Positions 18,540 through 28,245 are shown, counted from the first letter of the stretch. The stretch is 64,000 nucleotides of DNA from Clostridium sp. AM58-1XD (GCF_003464085.1 NZ_QSDR01000020.1:1-64000); one strand, 5' to 3'. Notes: a model not told the origin generated them from the letters alone. Program-made: numbers and translations.

Positions 18540-20732
18540 CTATTCCACGCCTCTTTTAAAGTGGCCTCTTGTAAATTCTCTTACAGGAAGGCGGATCTCA
18601 CTTCCCTGTTCATATCCTCTCACAAACGCCTCAGCGATTTCAGCCGATTCTTCCTCCGTCTCGATCGTAAACGACAGCCTGATACTGTCCGGTCCGAGAG
18701 CTCTTATGCGGCTTTCCTGTCCATGCAGAGAGAGCGGATTCATGTTATAAATTGTATTATAGCAGAAACGGCAATGGTTTCTAACAGGGAATTCTTTCCC
18801 CATCCTGTCTTTCATATACAGTATCTCTGGCTTTTTGCTGCATCCGTCCACCGTCTTTTTCACGCACTGAGCAGAAACCATCAGCGGCAGGTATCCATAT
18901 GCGATGAGCTCTTTTCCTGAGCAGTCCAGATTTTTCAGTTCTTTTTCATTCAGCTCGGCAGGGAGAGTCAGGGCAGACGCTCCGATGTCTCTCATCACCA
19001 TTTCTGCCTTTCTGTTAAAAATATAAAGACAGCTGTCAAACATCATCGGCAGTCTCACTTCCTGGTTATTCAAAAATCCCACTTCCTCCATGGAACGCAG
19101 GAGTACTCCGTCAAATCCCGCCTCTTTTAATGTACTTTTATGTTTTATAAAATACGATTCTGCCTCGGTCCGGAAAATCTGGGGAAGCATTAAATAACAT
19201 TCTTTTTTATTCTTATGACAGAGTCCGCAGAGTTCTTTCCATTGATCCGCGTCAATCGTATTGGAATCCAGATAGATTCGGCTGATTCCATCCGTCCCGG
19301 CCAGACGCTCCGCTGTCTTTTTCTGTTCTGCAGAAGCCGTAATCTTGACGGTCCCCGGCCCCGCTCCATTTTTCCAATCGCTGCTGGTAAAATCATCTTT
19401 TAACGGTTTCCTGCCATCTTCCCGATGAAATGGTTTTAGAATCTCTTTTTCCAGATATTCAAATCCTCTCCGCCTCAATTCATTCAGTTCTTGCACCGGA
19501 ACAAAGGGACGGCCGGCGACCTCCCCCTCCAGACGCTCAAAGGCAAACTGCGTTCCTCCTGTCTTTTTCATCTGACGCAGAAGTTTTTCCTCCGTAATCG
19601 GCTGATTCTGTGCCGTCTCTGAAACCTTCCCATACACGGTAACCGACGTACTGCCGGATGAAAGCGTCAAGCTGGAAGGCTCCCCCTCCTTTAATACGGC
19701 CTTTCCAAATACCATCCTCTGAACGTGGGAATTTACGTATTTCTCGTCCAGTTCATCAAACAGTTTTTGATTTATTTCACGAAACTGTGGTTTTTCGTGC
19801 AGGGCAACCATATCTCTTCCGTTGTGCTTTCTGTAGTATCCTTCCGTAAACCCGCCCCTGTCGAACAGGTCGAGCAAACATTTTTTATCTGCCGGATCAA
19901 CCCTGTACCCGTCTCTTCCATCTTTCAGATAGCTGTCCACATACTTCCTGTAAATGCTGACTACGCCCGCCGTATATCTTGGACTCTTCATCCGTCCTTC
20001 GATCTTCATGGAATCAATCCCAGCCTCTATCATATCCGGTATCAGATCAAGGGTACACAAATCCTTCAGGCTCATCACATAGCGTTCGTCCCGTTTACCA
20101 ATCTCTTTCCCGCCCCTTTTCACGTCATAAGGCAGACGGCACGGCTGAGCGCACCTGCCCCTGTTGCCGCTCCTGCCTCCGATGACACTGCTCAAAAGGC
20201 ACTGCCCGGAATAGCAGTAACAAAGCGCTCCATGAACGAAGCTTTCAATCTCCACATCCACATTCCGCCTGATTCTGGAAATCTCTTCAAGTGACAGTTC
20301 TCTCGCAGTAACTACCCGCTCTGCTCCAAGATCTTTCAAAAGCCTTGCTCCGTAGACTCCCGTTACAGTCATCTGAGTGCTGGCATGGAGGTGGAGTCCT
20401 GGAAAATGCTCTCTCAAGAACGAAAATACTCCCAGATCCTGAACAATCGCCGCGTCCAGTCCCTGTCTGTAGTATGGATTCAGATAATCATACAGCTCAT
20501 CCATTTCCCCGTCCTTCATAAGCGTATTGACCGTCATGTAAAGCCTTCCGCCATGCAGGTGCATATATTCAATTGCTTCGAGCATTTTCTCCTCGTCCAG
20601 ATTGTCAGCATAAGCCCTTGCGCCGAACCGGTTTCCCCCTATATAAACGGCATCTGCTCCTGCTGCTACAGCCGCCGTCATACTCTCAAAGGATCCTGCC
20701 GGTGCAAGGATCTCTACCTGTCTTCTATCCAC
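18540..20732 (-). CDS. U32 family peptidase-like protein (RlhA/YegQ group) with DUF3656
   Basis: About 730 residues. The N-terminal U32 domain has ILAPAGSFE, DAVYIGG and the conserved ESFVHGALCYCYSGQC, then CAQPCR, whose cysteines bind an Fe-S cluster in this family. The C-terminal half is the DUF3656-type extension found in long U32 proteins. Although classed as collagenase-like peptidases, characterised relatives hydroxylate or modify RNA (RlhA acts on 23S rRNA C2501), so a tRNA/rRNA modification role is more likely. I prefer GTG 20732 (AGAGG 7 bases upstream) over the longer start at 20753. Confidence 0.88.
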   Translation of the reverse strand: MDRRQVEILAPAGSFESMTAAVAAGADAVYIGGNRFGARAYADNLDEEKMLEAIEYMHLHGGRLYMTVNTLMKDGEMDELYDYLNPYYRQGLDAAIVQDLGVFSFLREHFPGLHLHASTQMTVTGVYGARLLKDLGAERVVTARELSLEEISRIRRNVDVEIESFVHGALCYCYSGQCLLSSVIGGRSGNRGRCAQPCRLPYDVKRGGKEIGKRDERYVMSLKDLCTLDLIPDMIEAGIDSMKIEGRMKSPRYTAGVVSIYRKYVDSYLKDGRDGYRVDPADKKCLLDLFDRGGFTEGYYRKHNGRDMVALHEKPQFREINQKLFDELDEKYVNSHVQRMVFGKAVLKEGEPSSLTLSSGSTSVTVYGKVSETAQNQPITEEKLLRQMKKTGGTQFAFERLEGEVAGRPFVPVQELNELRRRGFEYLEKEILKPFHREDGRKPLKDDFTSSDWKNGAGPGTVKITASAEQKKTAERLAGTDGISRIYLDSNTIDADQWKELCGLCHKNKKECYLMLPQIFRTEAESYFIKHKSTLKEAGFDGVLLRSMEEVGFLNNQEVRLPMMFDSCLYIFNRKAEMVMRDIGASALTLPAELNEKELKNLDCSGKELIAYGYLPLMVSAQCVKKTVDGCSKKPEILYMKDRMGKEFPVRNHCRFCYNTIYNMNPLSLHGQESRIRALGPDSIRLSFTIETEEESAEIAEAFVRGYEQGSEIRLPVREFTRGHFKRGVE

Positions 20733-20840
20733 GTCATTCCTCTCTTTCCACAAACAGATCTCTCACTTTTCCTATAATATCGGAGAACTTTCCCATGTAA
20801 TGAAAAAATGTCTCATTCAGCCATGAGACATTCCCAATTC

Positions 20841-21187
20841 TTACTTTTTCTTCGCCTCTTCCAGTTCCCGCACGGCCTTGTCCAGCTTCATCTGGATCGT
20901 CACCAGCTCATGCCTCAGACTGTAGGCTTCTTTTTCCAGTTCCGCTTTCTGGCTTTCCAGGCTTTCCACCTGCTCCATAGCTTTGAAATAATCGTCTGCA
21001 ATATTCAGCTGTGTCATCACACTCTGATAATCAGCACTCTGTTTGAGGAAACCGTTCTGTTTCTTCATGCAGGAAATCTTCTCATTGATATAACTGGCTA
21101 CTTTCTGTAAGTATGCCTCTTCTTCCATGCCCCCAAGGTATATATTTTTCCATCTATTAAAACTTCCGTATAATTCTTCGAACTCAT
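20841..21187 (-). pseudogene. zapA: Cell division protein ZapA, frame broken near 21133
   Basis: Stabiliser of FtsZ filaments. The start is ATG 21187 (MSSKNYTEVLIDGKIYTL), with GGGAG 8 bases upstream. The rest (MEEEAYLQKVASYINEKI and a long coiled coil to the C-terminus, about 114 residues in all) is one frame away. The junction is a run of five G (21131-21135 on the plus strand as C); six G would restore IYTLGGMEEE, the expected ZapA sequence. It sits between ruvB and the U32 gene, its normal place in this family. Confidence 0.82.
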
Positions 21188-21285
21188 CTCTATCACTCCC
21201 GCTTGTTGAAAATGCTGTATCCCTGCTTATCATACCACACATCGGTAATATATTCCAGCCTCTTTTTCTACATATTGTGCCCCAT

Positions 21286-22281
21286 TTAACGAGACAGTCC
21301 AAGATGATGATAAGCCAGATCCGTAGCCGTTCTCCCTCTCGGCGTTCTGTTCAAAAGTCCGTTCATAAGAAGATACGGCTCATACACTTCTTCCAGTGTA
21401 CCAGCATCTTCTCCCAGCGCGGCCGCCAGTGTGTCAAGTCCTACGGGACCGCCTGAAAACTTCTGTATAATTGTCAAAAGAATCGTCCTGTCGTTGTGGT
21501 CCAGGCCGATCTTGTCTACATCCAAAATATCCAATGCAAAATCAGCTACTTCCTTTGTAATTACGCCGTCATATTTTACCTGAGCGAAATCCCGCACTCT
21601 CTTCAACAACCGGTTAGCCAGTCTCGGCGTCCCTCTGGACCTCTTTGCAATTTCCATCGCTCCATCTTCATCTATGACTACATTCAGAACTCTCGCCGAG
21701 CGTATAATAATCGTCATAAGCTCCTTTGGCGTATAGAAATCCAGCTTCTGTACGACGCCGAACCTGTCTCGTAAGGGCGCTGTCAGCAGTCCTGCTCTTG
21801 TAGTTGCTCCAACCAATGTAAAATGAGGCAGTTCCAGTCGGATCGACCGTGCAGATGAATCTTTTCCAAGCATAATGTCGATCGCATAGTCCTCCATCGC
21901 CGGATAGAGTACCTCTTCTACCTGTCGATTCAGCCTGTGAATCTCATCTACAAACAGCACATCTCCTTCCTGAAGATTATTCAGAATAGCTGCCATTTCA
22001 CCTGGTTTTTCAATTGCCGGGCCGGAGGTAATCTTCATGTTCACTCCCATTTCATTGGCAATAATCCCAGAAAGCGTAGTTTTTCCCAAGCCTGGAGGCC
22101 CATAAAACAACACATGATCCAGAGATTCCTCCCTGGATTTAGCAGCTTCGATAAACACCTTCAGCGTGGATTTAATTTTTTCCTGGCCGATATAATCAGA
22201 AAGAAGCTGCGGCCTCAAGTTCATCTCTATCTTCTTTTCTTCCTCTGTCGTTACGTCTGTCGTTATTACTCTGCGTTCCAT
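21286..22281 (-). CDS. ruvB: Holliday junction branch migration ATPase RuvB
   Basis: AAA+ motor of 331 residues that drives Holliday junction migration with RuvA. Walker A is [10 protein letters not shown], Walker B FVDEIHR, sensor 1 GATTRAGLL, and the C-terminal winged helix has [16 protein letters not shown] and RTPRGR. Second gene of ruvA-ruvB; the 95-base gap from ruvA holds no clear terminator. Confidence 0.97.
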   Translation of the reverse strand: MERRVITTDVTTEEEKKIEMNLRPQLLSDYIGQEKIKSTLKVFIEAAKSREESLDHVLFYGPPGLGKTTLSGIIANEMGVNMKITSGPAIEKPGEMAAILNNLQEGDVLFVDEIHRLNRQVEEVLYPAMEDYAIDIMLGKDSSARSIRLELPHFTLVGATTRAGLLTAPLRDRFGVVQKLDFYTPKELMTIIIRSARVLNVVIDEDGAMEIAKRSRGTPRLANRLLKRVRDFAQVKYDGVITKEVADFALDILDVDKIGLDHNDRTILLTIIQKFSGGPVGLDTLAAALGEDAGTLEEVYEPYLLMNGLLNRTPRGRTATDLAYHHLGLSR

Positions 22282-22376
22282 TCTGTACTCCTGCTTCTGT
22301 CAAAAGGCCGCGTTCCCGCCTAAAGGCGATCCGCAGCCCGAACAAACTGTTTTACTGCTACCGACAGCGATGTCAG

Positions 22377-22988
22377 TTAAAATGCCAGATATTTAAGAGA
22401 CGCCTTCAGCACATCTTCAGCCGTCATATCTTCCCCGATCTCTACCCGTTTTACAGCTCTGGCCGCTTCCATGCTGGAATATCCAAGGGCTACAAGGGCA
22501 TCCACGGCCTCTTTTCCGGCTCTTCCTACAGCGCTCATCCCGGCCTCCGGAATCTCTTCTGCAAACACTTCGTTTAGAATGTCTTCTGATTTCACCTTGT
22601 CCTTCAGATCAAGGATAATTCGCTGGGCTGTCTTGTTTCCAACCCCAGGTGCCCTGGAAATTGATTTTGCATCCCCGGAAATAATCGCCAGCCTCAGGCT
22701 GTCCGGACTGAGCGCCGACAAAATTCCCAGCGCTCCTTTCGGTCCGATTCCACTTACGCCGATCAGCTGCTTAAACATGTCCATATCCTGTTTGTGAAGA
22801 AAACCAAACAGGCTGATGCCGTCTTCCCGTACCTGCATATATGTATGAATCTTCATCTCACTTCCAATCGGAGGAAGCTTTTCCATAACGGAGAGGGGGA
22901 CCGAAATCTCATATCCGATATATCCCGCTTCTATAATAATTCTGTCTCCAGATACCTCTGCCAAACTCCCTCTAACATAAGAAATCAC
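22377..22988 (-). CDS. ruvA: Holliday junction DNA helicase subunit RuvA
   Basis: Junction-binding tetramer subunit of 203 residues. N-terminal OB domain (MISYVRGSLAEV), tandem helix-hairpin-helix motifs (LIGVSGIGPKGALGIL and SRAPGVGNKTAQRI) and a C-terminal UBA-like domain that contacts RuvB (ALVALGYSSMEAARAV). Its promoter has near-consensus boxes and a LexA-like site just upstream, consistent with SOS control. Confidence 0.97.
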   Translation of the reverse strand: MISYVRGSLAEVSGDRIIIEAGYIGYEISVPLSVMEKLPPIGSEMKIHTYMQVREDGISLFGFLHKQDMDMFKQLIGVSGIGPKGALGILSALSPDSLRLAIISGDAKSISRAPGVGNKTAQRIILDLKDKVKSEDILNEVFAEEIPEAGMSAVGRAGKEAVDALVALGYSSMEAARAVKRVEIGEDMTAEDVLKASLKYLAF

Positions 22989-23018
22989 AGTCCATTACTC
23001 CCTTTCATTGCTGGCTTT

Positions 23019-23070
23019 ATCATATCATAGAGTAGTTTTCAATGCAAGAAAAAAACCGAACAAATATTCT
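23019..23070 (-). promoter_or_regulatory. ruvAB promoter with candidate LexA box
   Basis: On the minus strand TTGCAT (23047-23042), 17-base spacer, TATGAT (23024-23019). Ten bases upstream of the -35 is CGAACAAATATTCT (23057-23070), close to the Firmicutes LexA consensus CGAACN4GTTCG with two mismatches in the right half. Confidence 0.5.
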
Positions 23071-23188
23071 ACTCTCCATTGGCTGTTCCTGGCCGCTTCA
23101 TGCCCAACAGTACGCTTCGCGCAAAGCCTCCTTACGAAATCCCGCCTGCAAACGCCATCATTGACTTCCCAAAGCCCGTCAATTATAA

Positions 23189-23227
23189 TAAAATAGCTGA
23201 GCATATTATATATGCGAAGCTATTTTA
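23189..23227. promoter_or_regulatory. A/T-rich nested hairpin upstream of the YprB-like gene
   Basis: TAAAATAGCT (left) pairs with AGCTATTTTA (right), enclosing GCATAT...ATATGC. The rest of the 22989-23324 gap holds the ruvA promoter and a second G/C-rich fold (GGCAGC near 23241 with GCTGCC near 23300). Function unknown; possibly leader structure. Confidence 0.3.
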
Positions 23228-23324
23228 TACGCAAACGAAGCGGCAGCGCAGTTCGCGGTTCCCCTTTCGTGGAGTGAGGTTCGAACGAAGGAAAAATGCT
23301 GCCCATACACATCAGGAGGCTTTT

Positions 23325-24434
23325 ATGATCACTGTAGAAAAAATTCTGGATCTGCCGGATACATACCCTTTGGAACGCATCGGCAGACTGAAAGATCTGC
23401 TTTTTTTTGATATTGAAACTACCGGATTCTCCGGATTATCATCCAACCTGTATCTGATTGGCTGCACCTATTTTTCCTGTGGTCAGTGGCACCTGATTCA
23501 ATGGTTTGCAGATACAAAAGAGGCGGAACCTGATCTTCTTCATGCGTTTTTCCGTTTTCTGAAAAATTTCCGGACAGTTGTCCATTTTAACGGAGACGGC
23601 TTTGATATTCCATATTTGACGAAACGCTGCGAGGCCCTTTCCCTGCCATATGGATTTTCTGATGTGGAAAGCTTTGATATTTATAAAAAAATACGGCCAT
23701 ACCGCCGTCTTCTGGGGCTGGATAGCCTAAAGCAGAAAGCAATCGAAGGCTTTTTAGGAATCTCCAGAACCGATCAGTATAACGGCGGTCAGCTCATAGA
23801 AGTATACAAAGATTATCTCATGACCCATGAGGATTTTCTGTACCGGCTTCTTATGCTCCACAATGAAGACGATCTGAAGGGAATGCCTGTTATTCTTCCC
23901 ATCCTCAATTATCCGGATTTTCTGGAGCATCCATTCGATCTGCGTTCCTGCAACTCAACTGAATGCTGCGATATCTTCGGGCGAAAAGAGGCTTCCATAG
24001 TTCTCACCTGTGAAAGCACTTATGATATTCCAATCCCGTTTTCCAGAGAGGACGACCGTTTTCCAGGTCTTAACCTGGAAGGAGACGGCAGAATGCTGAC
24101 CATAACCATTCCCATGTATACCGGCGCTCTCCGCCACTTTTTCTCTGAGTATAAAGACTACTATTACTTGATTTTTGAAGACACCGCAGTACATAAAAGT
24201 GTTGGTGAATATGTGGACAAGTCTGCACGCAGACAGGCCACTGCTTCCACCTGCTATACAAAAAGGGAAGGCAGCTTCCTTCCCCAGTTTGATCGCATCT
24301 TTACTCCCGAACTTAGGAGAGAAAAGAAGGATAAAATTTCATATTTTGAATTTAACGACCAGCTTTTTCATAATGCGGATGATCTAAACAGATATATCGG
24401 CCATCTCATCTCCCATTTTCAGAGCTGCCGTTAA
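23325..24434 (+). CDS. YprB-type RNase H-like exonuclease domain protein
   Basis: DnaQ-like 3'-5' exonuclease family protein of about 369 residues. The catalytic acidic motifs are FFDIETTGFSG (D, E), VHFNGDGFDIPYL (N, D) and HNEDDLKG (H, D), the pattern of the YprB ribonuclease H-like domain. A C-terminal part of about 130 residues is not recognised. Start is ATG 23325 with AGGAGG 6 bases upstream; the open frame extends further upstream but without a site. Substrate (RNA or DNA) is unknown. Transcribed divergently from ruvA. Confidence 0.82.
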   Translation: MITVEKILDLPDTYPLERIGRLKDLLFFDIETTGFSGLSSNLYLIGCTYFSCGQWHLIQWFADTKEAEPDLLHAFFRFLKNFRTVVHFNGDGFDIPYLTKRCEALSLPYGFSDVESFDIYKKIRPYRRLLGLDSLKQKAIEGFLGISRTDQYNGGQLIEVYKDYLMTHEDFLYRLLMLHNEDDLKGMPVILPILNYPDFLEHPFDLRSCNSTECCDIFGRKEASIVLTCESTYDIPIPFSREDDRFPGLNLEGDGRMLTITIPMYTGALRHFFSEYKDYYYLIFEDTAVHKSVGEYVDKSARRQATASTCYTKREGSFLPQFDRIFTPELRREKKDKISYFEFNDQLFHNADDLNRYIGHLISHFQSCR

Positions 24435-24473
24435 GGCAGCCCTCCTCACCGTTCGGAAAATACGTTTTTCGAA

Positions 24474-25019
24474 TCAGTATGTGCCCCGGCGCAACAGTCT
24501 GCGGATATAAGCGAATGTATCGCCCTCACCCTTCACTTTCAGCATGAGAAGCAGCTTTTCCAAAAGCTTTCTCGTTTCCGGGTGGATCACAATATAATCC
24601 TTGGCCCTGCTGTAATACTCCCAGGCCGAACCGTCATTGTAATCTTTGCCCTTATAGACCTTAGAAGCGGCAATTCTGTCCATAACCATTTCAATCACAT
24701 ATTTCAGCGGCATTTTATTCCCGATCAATCCCTTGGTCTTATCCGGCGCAAAGTCAATCCAGTATTCAAAATGATGTTTATTTCTTCCCTTGTGATGCAG
24801 CCAGGCGCCGGAATACCCCATAACGTCCTTTTCGGCCGCATTGGGACTCCTGTTCCCCTGAAAATAAAGAACTCCCGTCTTAAATTCCTCCCAGCTGTAC
24901 TTGGAAAGATCGTGTAGAAGTCCCTGTTTGTAAAGTCCTACCTGAAAACATCCTCTCATAACAAGGAGCTTATGTTCTGTAATCGTCCGAAAATGACGCC
25001 ATGCATTCAGAATTTTCAT
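24474..25019 (-). CDS. DUF5662 family protein
   Basis: Soluble protein of 181 residues that I recognise as the DUF5662 family of Firmicutes. The hallmark segment GLYKQGLLHDLSKYS and the AWLHHKGRNKHHFEYW run are rich in His/Asp, suggesting a metal site like that of HD-type hydrolases. No enzymatic activity is established. Single gene, convergent with the YprB-like gene and divergent from the cold-shock gene. The 25020-25316 gap upstream holds nothing I can support. Confidence 0.78.
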   Translation of the reverse strand: MKILNAWRHFRTITEHKLLVMRGCFQVGLYKQGLLHDLSKYSWEEFKTGVLYFQGNRSPNAAEKDVMGYSGAWLHHKGRNKHHFEYWIDFAPDKTKGLIGNKMPLKYVIEMVMDRIAASKVYKGKDYNDGSAWEYYSRAKDYIVIHPETRKLLEKLLLMLKVKGEGDTFAYIRRLLRRGTY

Positions 25020-25316
25020 TACTCAGCCTCTCATTCCTCTTCGTTTCTGTTTGATGCTCTTCGTTTTGTTCCTTTGTTTCGTTCCTTTGTTTCATTTTTT
25101 ATTTCTTACGCTGCCTTTATGCTGTTTTCCATATACGTCCTGCGCTGATATTTTAAGCCGCAGTTTTCATCTGATTTGTCCGGCTGGCCGGCCGCTGCAT
25201 AAGCCGATTTTCCGACGCCGTCTAAAGCAGCTGTTTCCATTCTACCGCATTTTCTCAGTTTGTCAATTTCGCTGTTTTATTCGATGGAAAATCACTGTTT
25301 ATTCTGCTGAAATAAT

Positions 25317-25345
25317 TTGACATGGATATAAAACTATGTTATGCT
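25317..25345 (+). promoter_or_regulatory. Sigma-A promoter of the cold-shock gene
   Basis: TTGACA (25317-25322), 17-base spacer, TATGCT (25340-25345). The predicted leader of about 52 bases has small self-complementary stretches (GTCA..TGAC and CTGCA) as is common in csp leaders. Confidence 0.7.
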
Positions 25346-25404
25346 TAGGTCAGCTGCAAATGACTGCAGTATAATGTTTTTTTCATATTTTTGGAGGTAT
25401 CGCA

Positions 25405-25603
25405 ATGAGCAAAGGTACAGTAAAATGGTTCAACAACCAAAAGGGTTACGGATTCATTTCTGACGAGAACGGAAATGATGTATTCGTACATTATTCAGCT
25501 GAATATGGACGGCTTCAAATCCCTGGAAGAGGGCGCAGCAGTAGAATTCGACGTAGTGAACGGCGCAAAGGGACCTCAGGCAACTAACGTTACTAAGTTA
25601 TAA
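25405..25603 (+). pseudogene. CspA-like cold-shock protein, frame broken near 25498
   Basis: Single-stranded nucleic-acid chaperone of about 66 residues. RNP1 KGYGFISDE and RNP2 DVFVHYS are intact in the first frame. After HYSA the frame is lost, and the rest ([18 protein letters not shown]...[10 protein letters not shown]) lies in another frame up to TAA 25601-25603. The DNA TCAGCTGAATATG most simply lost two bases from an expected TCAGCTCTGAATATG. GGAGG lies 7 bases before the ATG. Such a conserved gene is unlikely to be truly broken. Confidence 0.88.
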
Positions 25604-25710
25604 TCCTTTCATTAATCATTTAACCATTGGTACCTGTTTCAATATAGTTAGAAAAGATTTCGTTTTTAATTTTTTGGAATAAGTAATTTGGAATTAACAT
25701 GATTAAAAAA

Positions 25711-25749
25711 CAGGACCGCCAGTGAATAGCTGGCGGTCCTGTTTTTTTT
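25711..25749 (+). terminator. Rho-independent terminator of the cold-shock gene
   Basis: CAGGACCGCCAG-TGAATAG-CTGGCGGTCCTG, a perfect 12-bp G/C-rich stem followed by eight T. Confidence 0.95.
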
Positions 25750-25899
25750 GACCATCCCTATCTCCTATTCGCAAATATGGTCTTATCGTTCGTTCTGCTG
25801 CCTGTGATCCGTGCCTTCATTCACAGTACCTGTCCCCACGGCATAGGATATACTATCAGTCCTGATAAAAGGATTAAAGTCATTTTTTATGGAAAGCTG

Positions 25900-26427
25900 G
25901 TGATTCACTTGAAATGGCTGCACAGAAAATGGAAGCGTCTATATAAGGAATATAAAAACATTCATCTGGTGGACCGGTTCCTAATAATCTTCATGGCCAT
26001 TCTGCTGATACAATCGGCATACACTCTGATTATACAGCCGGCGGCGACAGCACGTTTAAATGAGATTGACGTCATTGTCCGTACCTCTGCCGCCAGTATT
26101 TTCGGATATTTTCTCAGCGCCAACTTTATCCGCCGCGATTCTCATCCGCCGGATGTTAACGGCGAATCTCTCGAAACCGCACAGATGGATGAATATCCGT
26201 CAATTGGAAATCACGTCAGTGAAGGAAATTCCCTTCAGATCACGGCAGCGGCGGCAGTGGGTTTATTCTGCTTACTGACGCTGATTCTGCTGAGAGATAC
26301 GCGCGCCCTGGAAACCGCCAGCCCATATGCTTCGTCTACCATCACCCAGTTTCGGGATTTTGTATCAGGATGCGTGGGCTTCTTAATCGGCTGTCCTACA
26401 TCCGCTAAAAATGATGAAAGGAGATAA
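25900..26427 (+). CDS. Membrane protein next to an endolysin, possibly holin-like
   Basis: About 175 residues from a GTG start; the open frame begins earlier at 25777, but no ribosome site supports that, and the start is uncertain. A basic N-terminus (KWLHRKWKRLYKEYKN) precedes hydrophobic segments FLIIFMAILLIQSAYTLII, SAASIFGYFLSA, ITAAAAVGLFCLLTLILL and a weaker C-terminal one. It ends 4 bases before the start of the M15 peptidase, so the two are co-translated. A holin role is inferred only from this pairing; no family recognised. Confidence 0.55.
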   Translation: MIHLKWLHRKWKRLYKEYKNIHLVDRFLIIFMAILLIQSAYTLIIQPAATARLNEIDVIVRTSAASIFGYFLSANFIRRDSHPPDVNGESLETAQMDEYPSIGNHVSEGNSLQITAAAAVGLFCLLTLILLRDTRALETASPYASSTITQFRDFVSGCVGFLIGCPTSAKNDERR

Positions 26428-26431
26428 GTCA

Positions 26432-27172
26432 ATGAAAGATATTACGTTATGCCATCCCCGCCTGCAGCTTCTGGCCGGAAAAATGGTGGAAGAATGCAGC
26501 CGGCAGGGGCTTCTGGTTAAAATAGGGGAAACATTGAGAACTACGGCCGAGCAAAATGCCCTGTACGCCCAGGGCCGTACCAAGCCCGGCGCCATCGTCA
26601 CAAACGCACCAGGCAACAGCTACAGTTCCTACCATCAATGGGGCACGGCTTTCGATATTTACCGTAACGATGGACGAGGCGCATATAATGAGGCCGGTAA
26701 TTTCTTTGACCGCGTCGGCGTTATAGGCAAAGCAGCCGGTCTGGAATGGGGCGGCGACTGGAAATCCATCGTGGATAAACCGCACTTTCAGCTGCCCGAT
26801 TGGGGAAGCAGCACCGCTGGAATCAAGAAATTGTACAGCAGTCCTGAAGAGTTCATGAAAACATGGACGCCTGAAAACAGAACCGGATGGATCAACGACC
26901 CTGCCGGTTACTGGTACCGCCGGGCCGACGGCAGCTATCCTTCCAATCAATGGTGTATCATCAACCATCACTGGTATCTGTTTAACAAGGACGGTTATAT
27001 ATGCACCGGCTGGCATCGATGGGACGGTACTTCATGTGACCCGTCCGACGGCAGCGGCAGCTGGTTCTATTTTGATCCTACGGTTGACGGCCCGCTGGAA
27101 GGAGCTTGCTGGCACACCAAAGACAAAGGAGCGCAGGAAATATGGTATGTAGATGCTCCCGACCAAATATAA
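26432..27172 (+). CDS. M15 family peptidase (endolysin-like) with C-terminal wall-binding repeats
   Basis: Zinc D,D- or L-Ala-D-Glu peptidase of about 246 residues. Catalytic pattern: SSYHQWGTAFDI (HxxxxxxD) and KPHFQLP as the second histidine, like phage endolysins of the Ply500/VanY group. The C-terminal 80 residues hold aromatic repeats (GYWYRRADG, HHWYLFNKDGY, GSWFYFDP) of the cell-wall/choline-binding type. Start ATG 26432 with AAAGGAGA 7 bases upstream. No signal peptide, consistent with export through a holin-like partner. No phage structural genes are nearby. Confidence 0.85.
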   Translation: MKDITLCHPRLQLLAGKMVEECSRQGLLVKIGETLRTTAEQNALYAQGRTKPGAIVTNAPGNSYSSYHQWGTAFDIYRNDGRGAYNEAGNFFDRVGVIGKAAGLEWGGDWKSIVDKPHFQLPDWGSSTAGIKKLYSSPEEFMKTWTPENRTGWINDPAGYWYRRADGSYPSNQWCIINHHWYLFNKDGYICTGWHRWDGTSCDPSDGSGSWFYFDPTVDGPLEGACWHTKDKGAQEIWYVDAPDQI

Positions 27173-27233
27173 ACAGAATCGTTTGTATCGTTATACAAAA
27201 GGATTTTTCTTTTTAAACACTTTTTAACAAATA

Positions 27234-27310
27234 GAATCCCGCGAGCGGGATTCTCCGCCTACGGCGGGTCGTTTTGGCGACATCAATCCAGATATCCGCC
27301 GCCGCCAAAA
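27234..27310. repeat. Cluster of small hairpins after the endolysin gene
   Basis: Three stems in a row: GAATCCCGC/GCGGGATTC, CCGCC-TAC-GGCGG, and TTTTGGCG...CGCCAAAA. It fills the gap between the convergent endolysin and hslO genes; besides termination it resembles the clusters at 33807 and 56208. Confidence 0.5.
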
Positions 27311-27312
27311 GG

Positions 27313-28192
27313 TTATCCTGCCGCTTTCTCAAGCAGCCGCTTCAGTTCTTCCACAGTTATGGCATAATTTTTATTGCAGAAATGACAGTTCACTTCTATT
27401 GTCTTTCCTTCATCAATCATATCCTGAATTTCCTTCTTGCCAATACTGATCAAAGCCTTTTCCACACGCTCTTTCGTACAATTGCAGTCAAATTTTGTTT
27501 CGATACGGCTGGTAATTTCCAATCCGAATTCACCCAGAATATGTTCCAGTATCATTTCCGGTGAATTTCCTTCATCCAGAAGCTTCGTAATGGATTGTAC
27601 TTCCCCCAGTTTTTCCTCCAGTGCAGATATCATGTCTTCCGACGCACCTGGAAGCAGCTGAAGAATGAATCCTCCAGCCTGCCGGACCGTATTATCCTTG
27701 TTCATCAGCACACCGAGGGCAACAGAAGACGGCGTCTGCTCCGAAGTCGCATAGTAATATGTCAAATCTTCCGCAATCTCTCCAGTAACAAGAATTGTCT
27801 GGCCGATATACGGTTCCTTCAAACCTACGTCACGAATAACGCTTAAAACGCCGACGCCAAGGGCTCCTCCCACATCCAGCTTTCCCTTGTCATTTGGAGG
27901 CAACATGACGGAAGGATTAAAAACATACCCCTTCACATCCCCTTTGGCATCTGCCGTTACCGTAAGGCCCTCGATCGGACCGTCTCCTTCTATTTTAAGA
28001 GTCAGAAGGTCATTTTCTCCCTTCATCATCACTCCCATCATCCCGCCCGCTGTCAAAAGCCGTCCAAGGGCTGCCGTTGCCACCGGCTGGTGTTATGGGC
28101 TGCTCTTGCATATTCCACCAGCTCTCTCGTCGTCGCGGCAAACGCCTGATCTGTCCCTCTGCGGCCGTTGCCCGAATGATATAATCTGCCAT
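27313..28192 (-). pseudogene. hslO: Redox-regulated chaperone Hsp33, frame broken twice
   Basis: Holdase chaperone activated by oxidation, about 293 residues when joined. The N-terminus MADYIIRATAAEGQIR starts at ATG 28192; after a one-base loss at about 28145 (GGG to GG) comes AFAATTRELVEYARAAHNTS; after a second one at about 28085 (CCC to CC) the long frame runs from VATAALGRLLTAGG to the end. The redox-switch cysteines FDCNC and CHFC near the C-terminus bind zinc and are intact. The two breaks in one conserved gene are the best single argument for sequence error. Confidence 0.9.
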
Positions 28193-28245
28193 ATCGTCTG
28201 TTTTCCTTTCCATAATATCTATATAAATTTCTACGCAATTTCCCA

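Noticed and set aside
22282..22376. Possible terminator between ruvA and ruvB
   Set aside because: Short G/C pairings only and no T-run; the two genes are normally co-transcribed.
25051..25320. Plus-strand open frame of 89 codons between DUF5662 and csp
   Set aside because: No ribosome site, and it runs into the csp promoter; biased composition rich in Phe, Leu and Cys.
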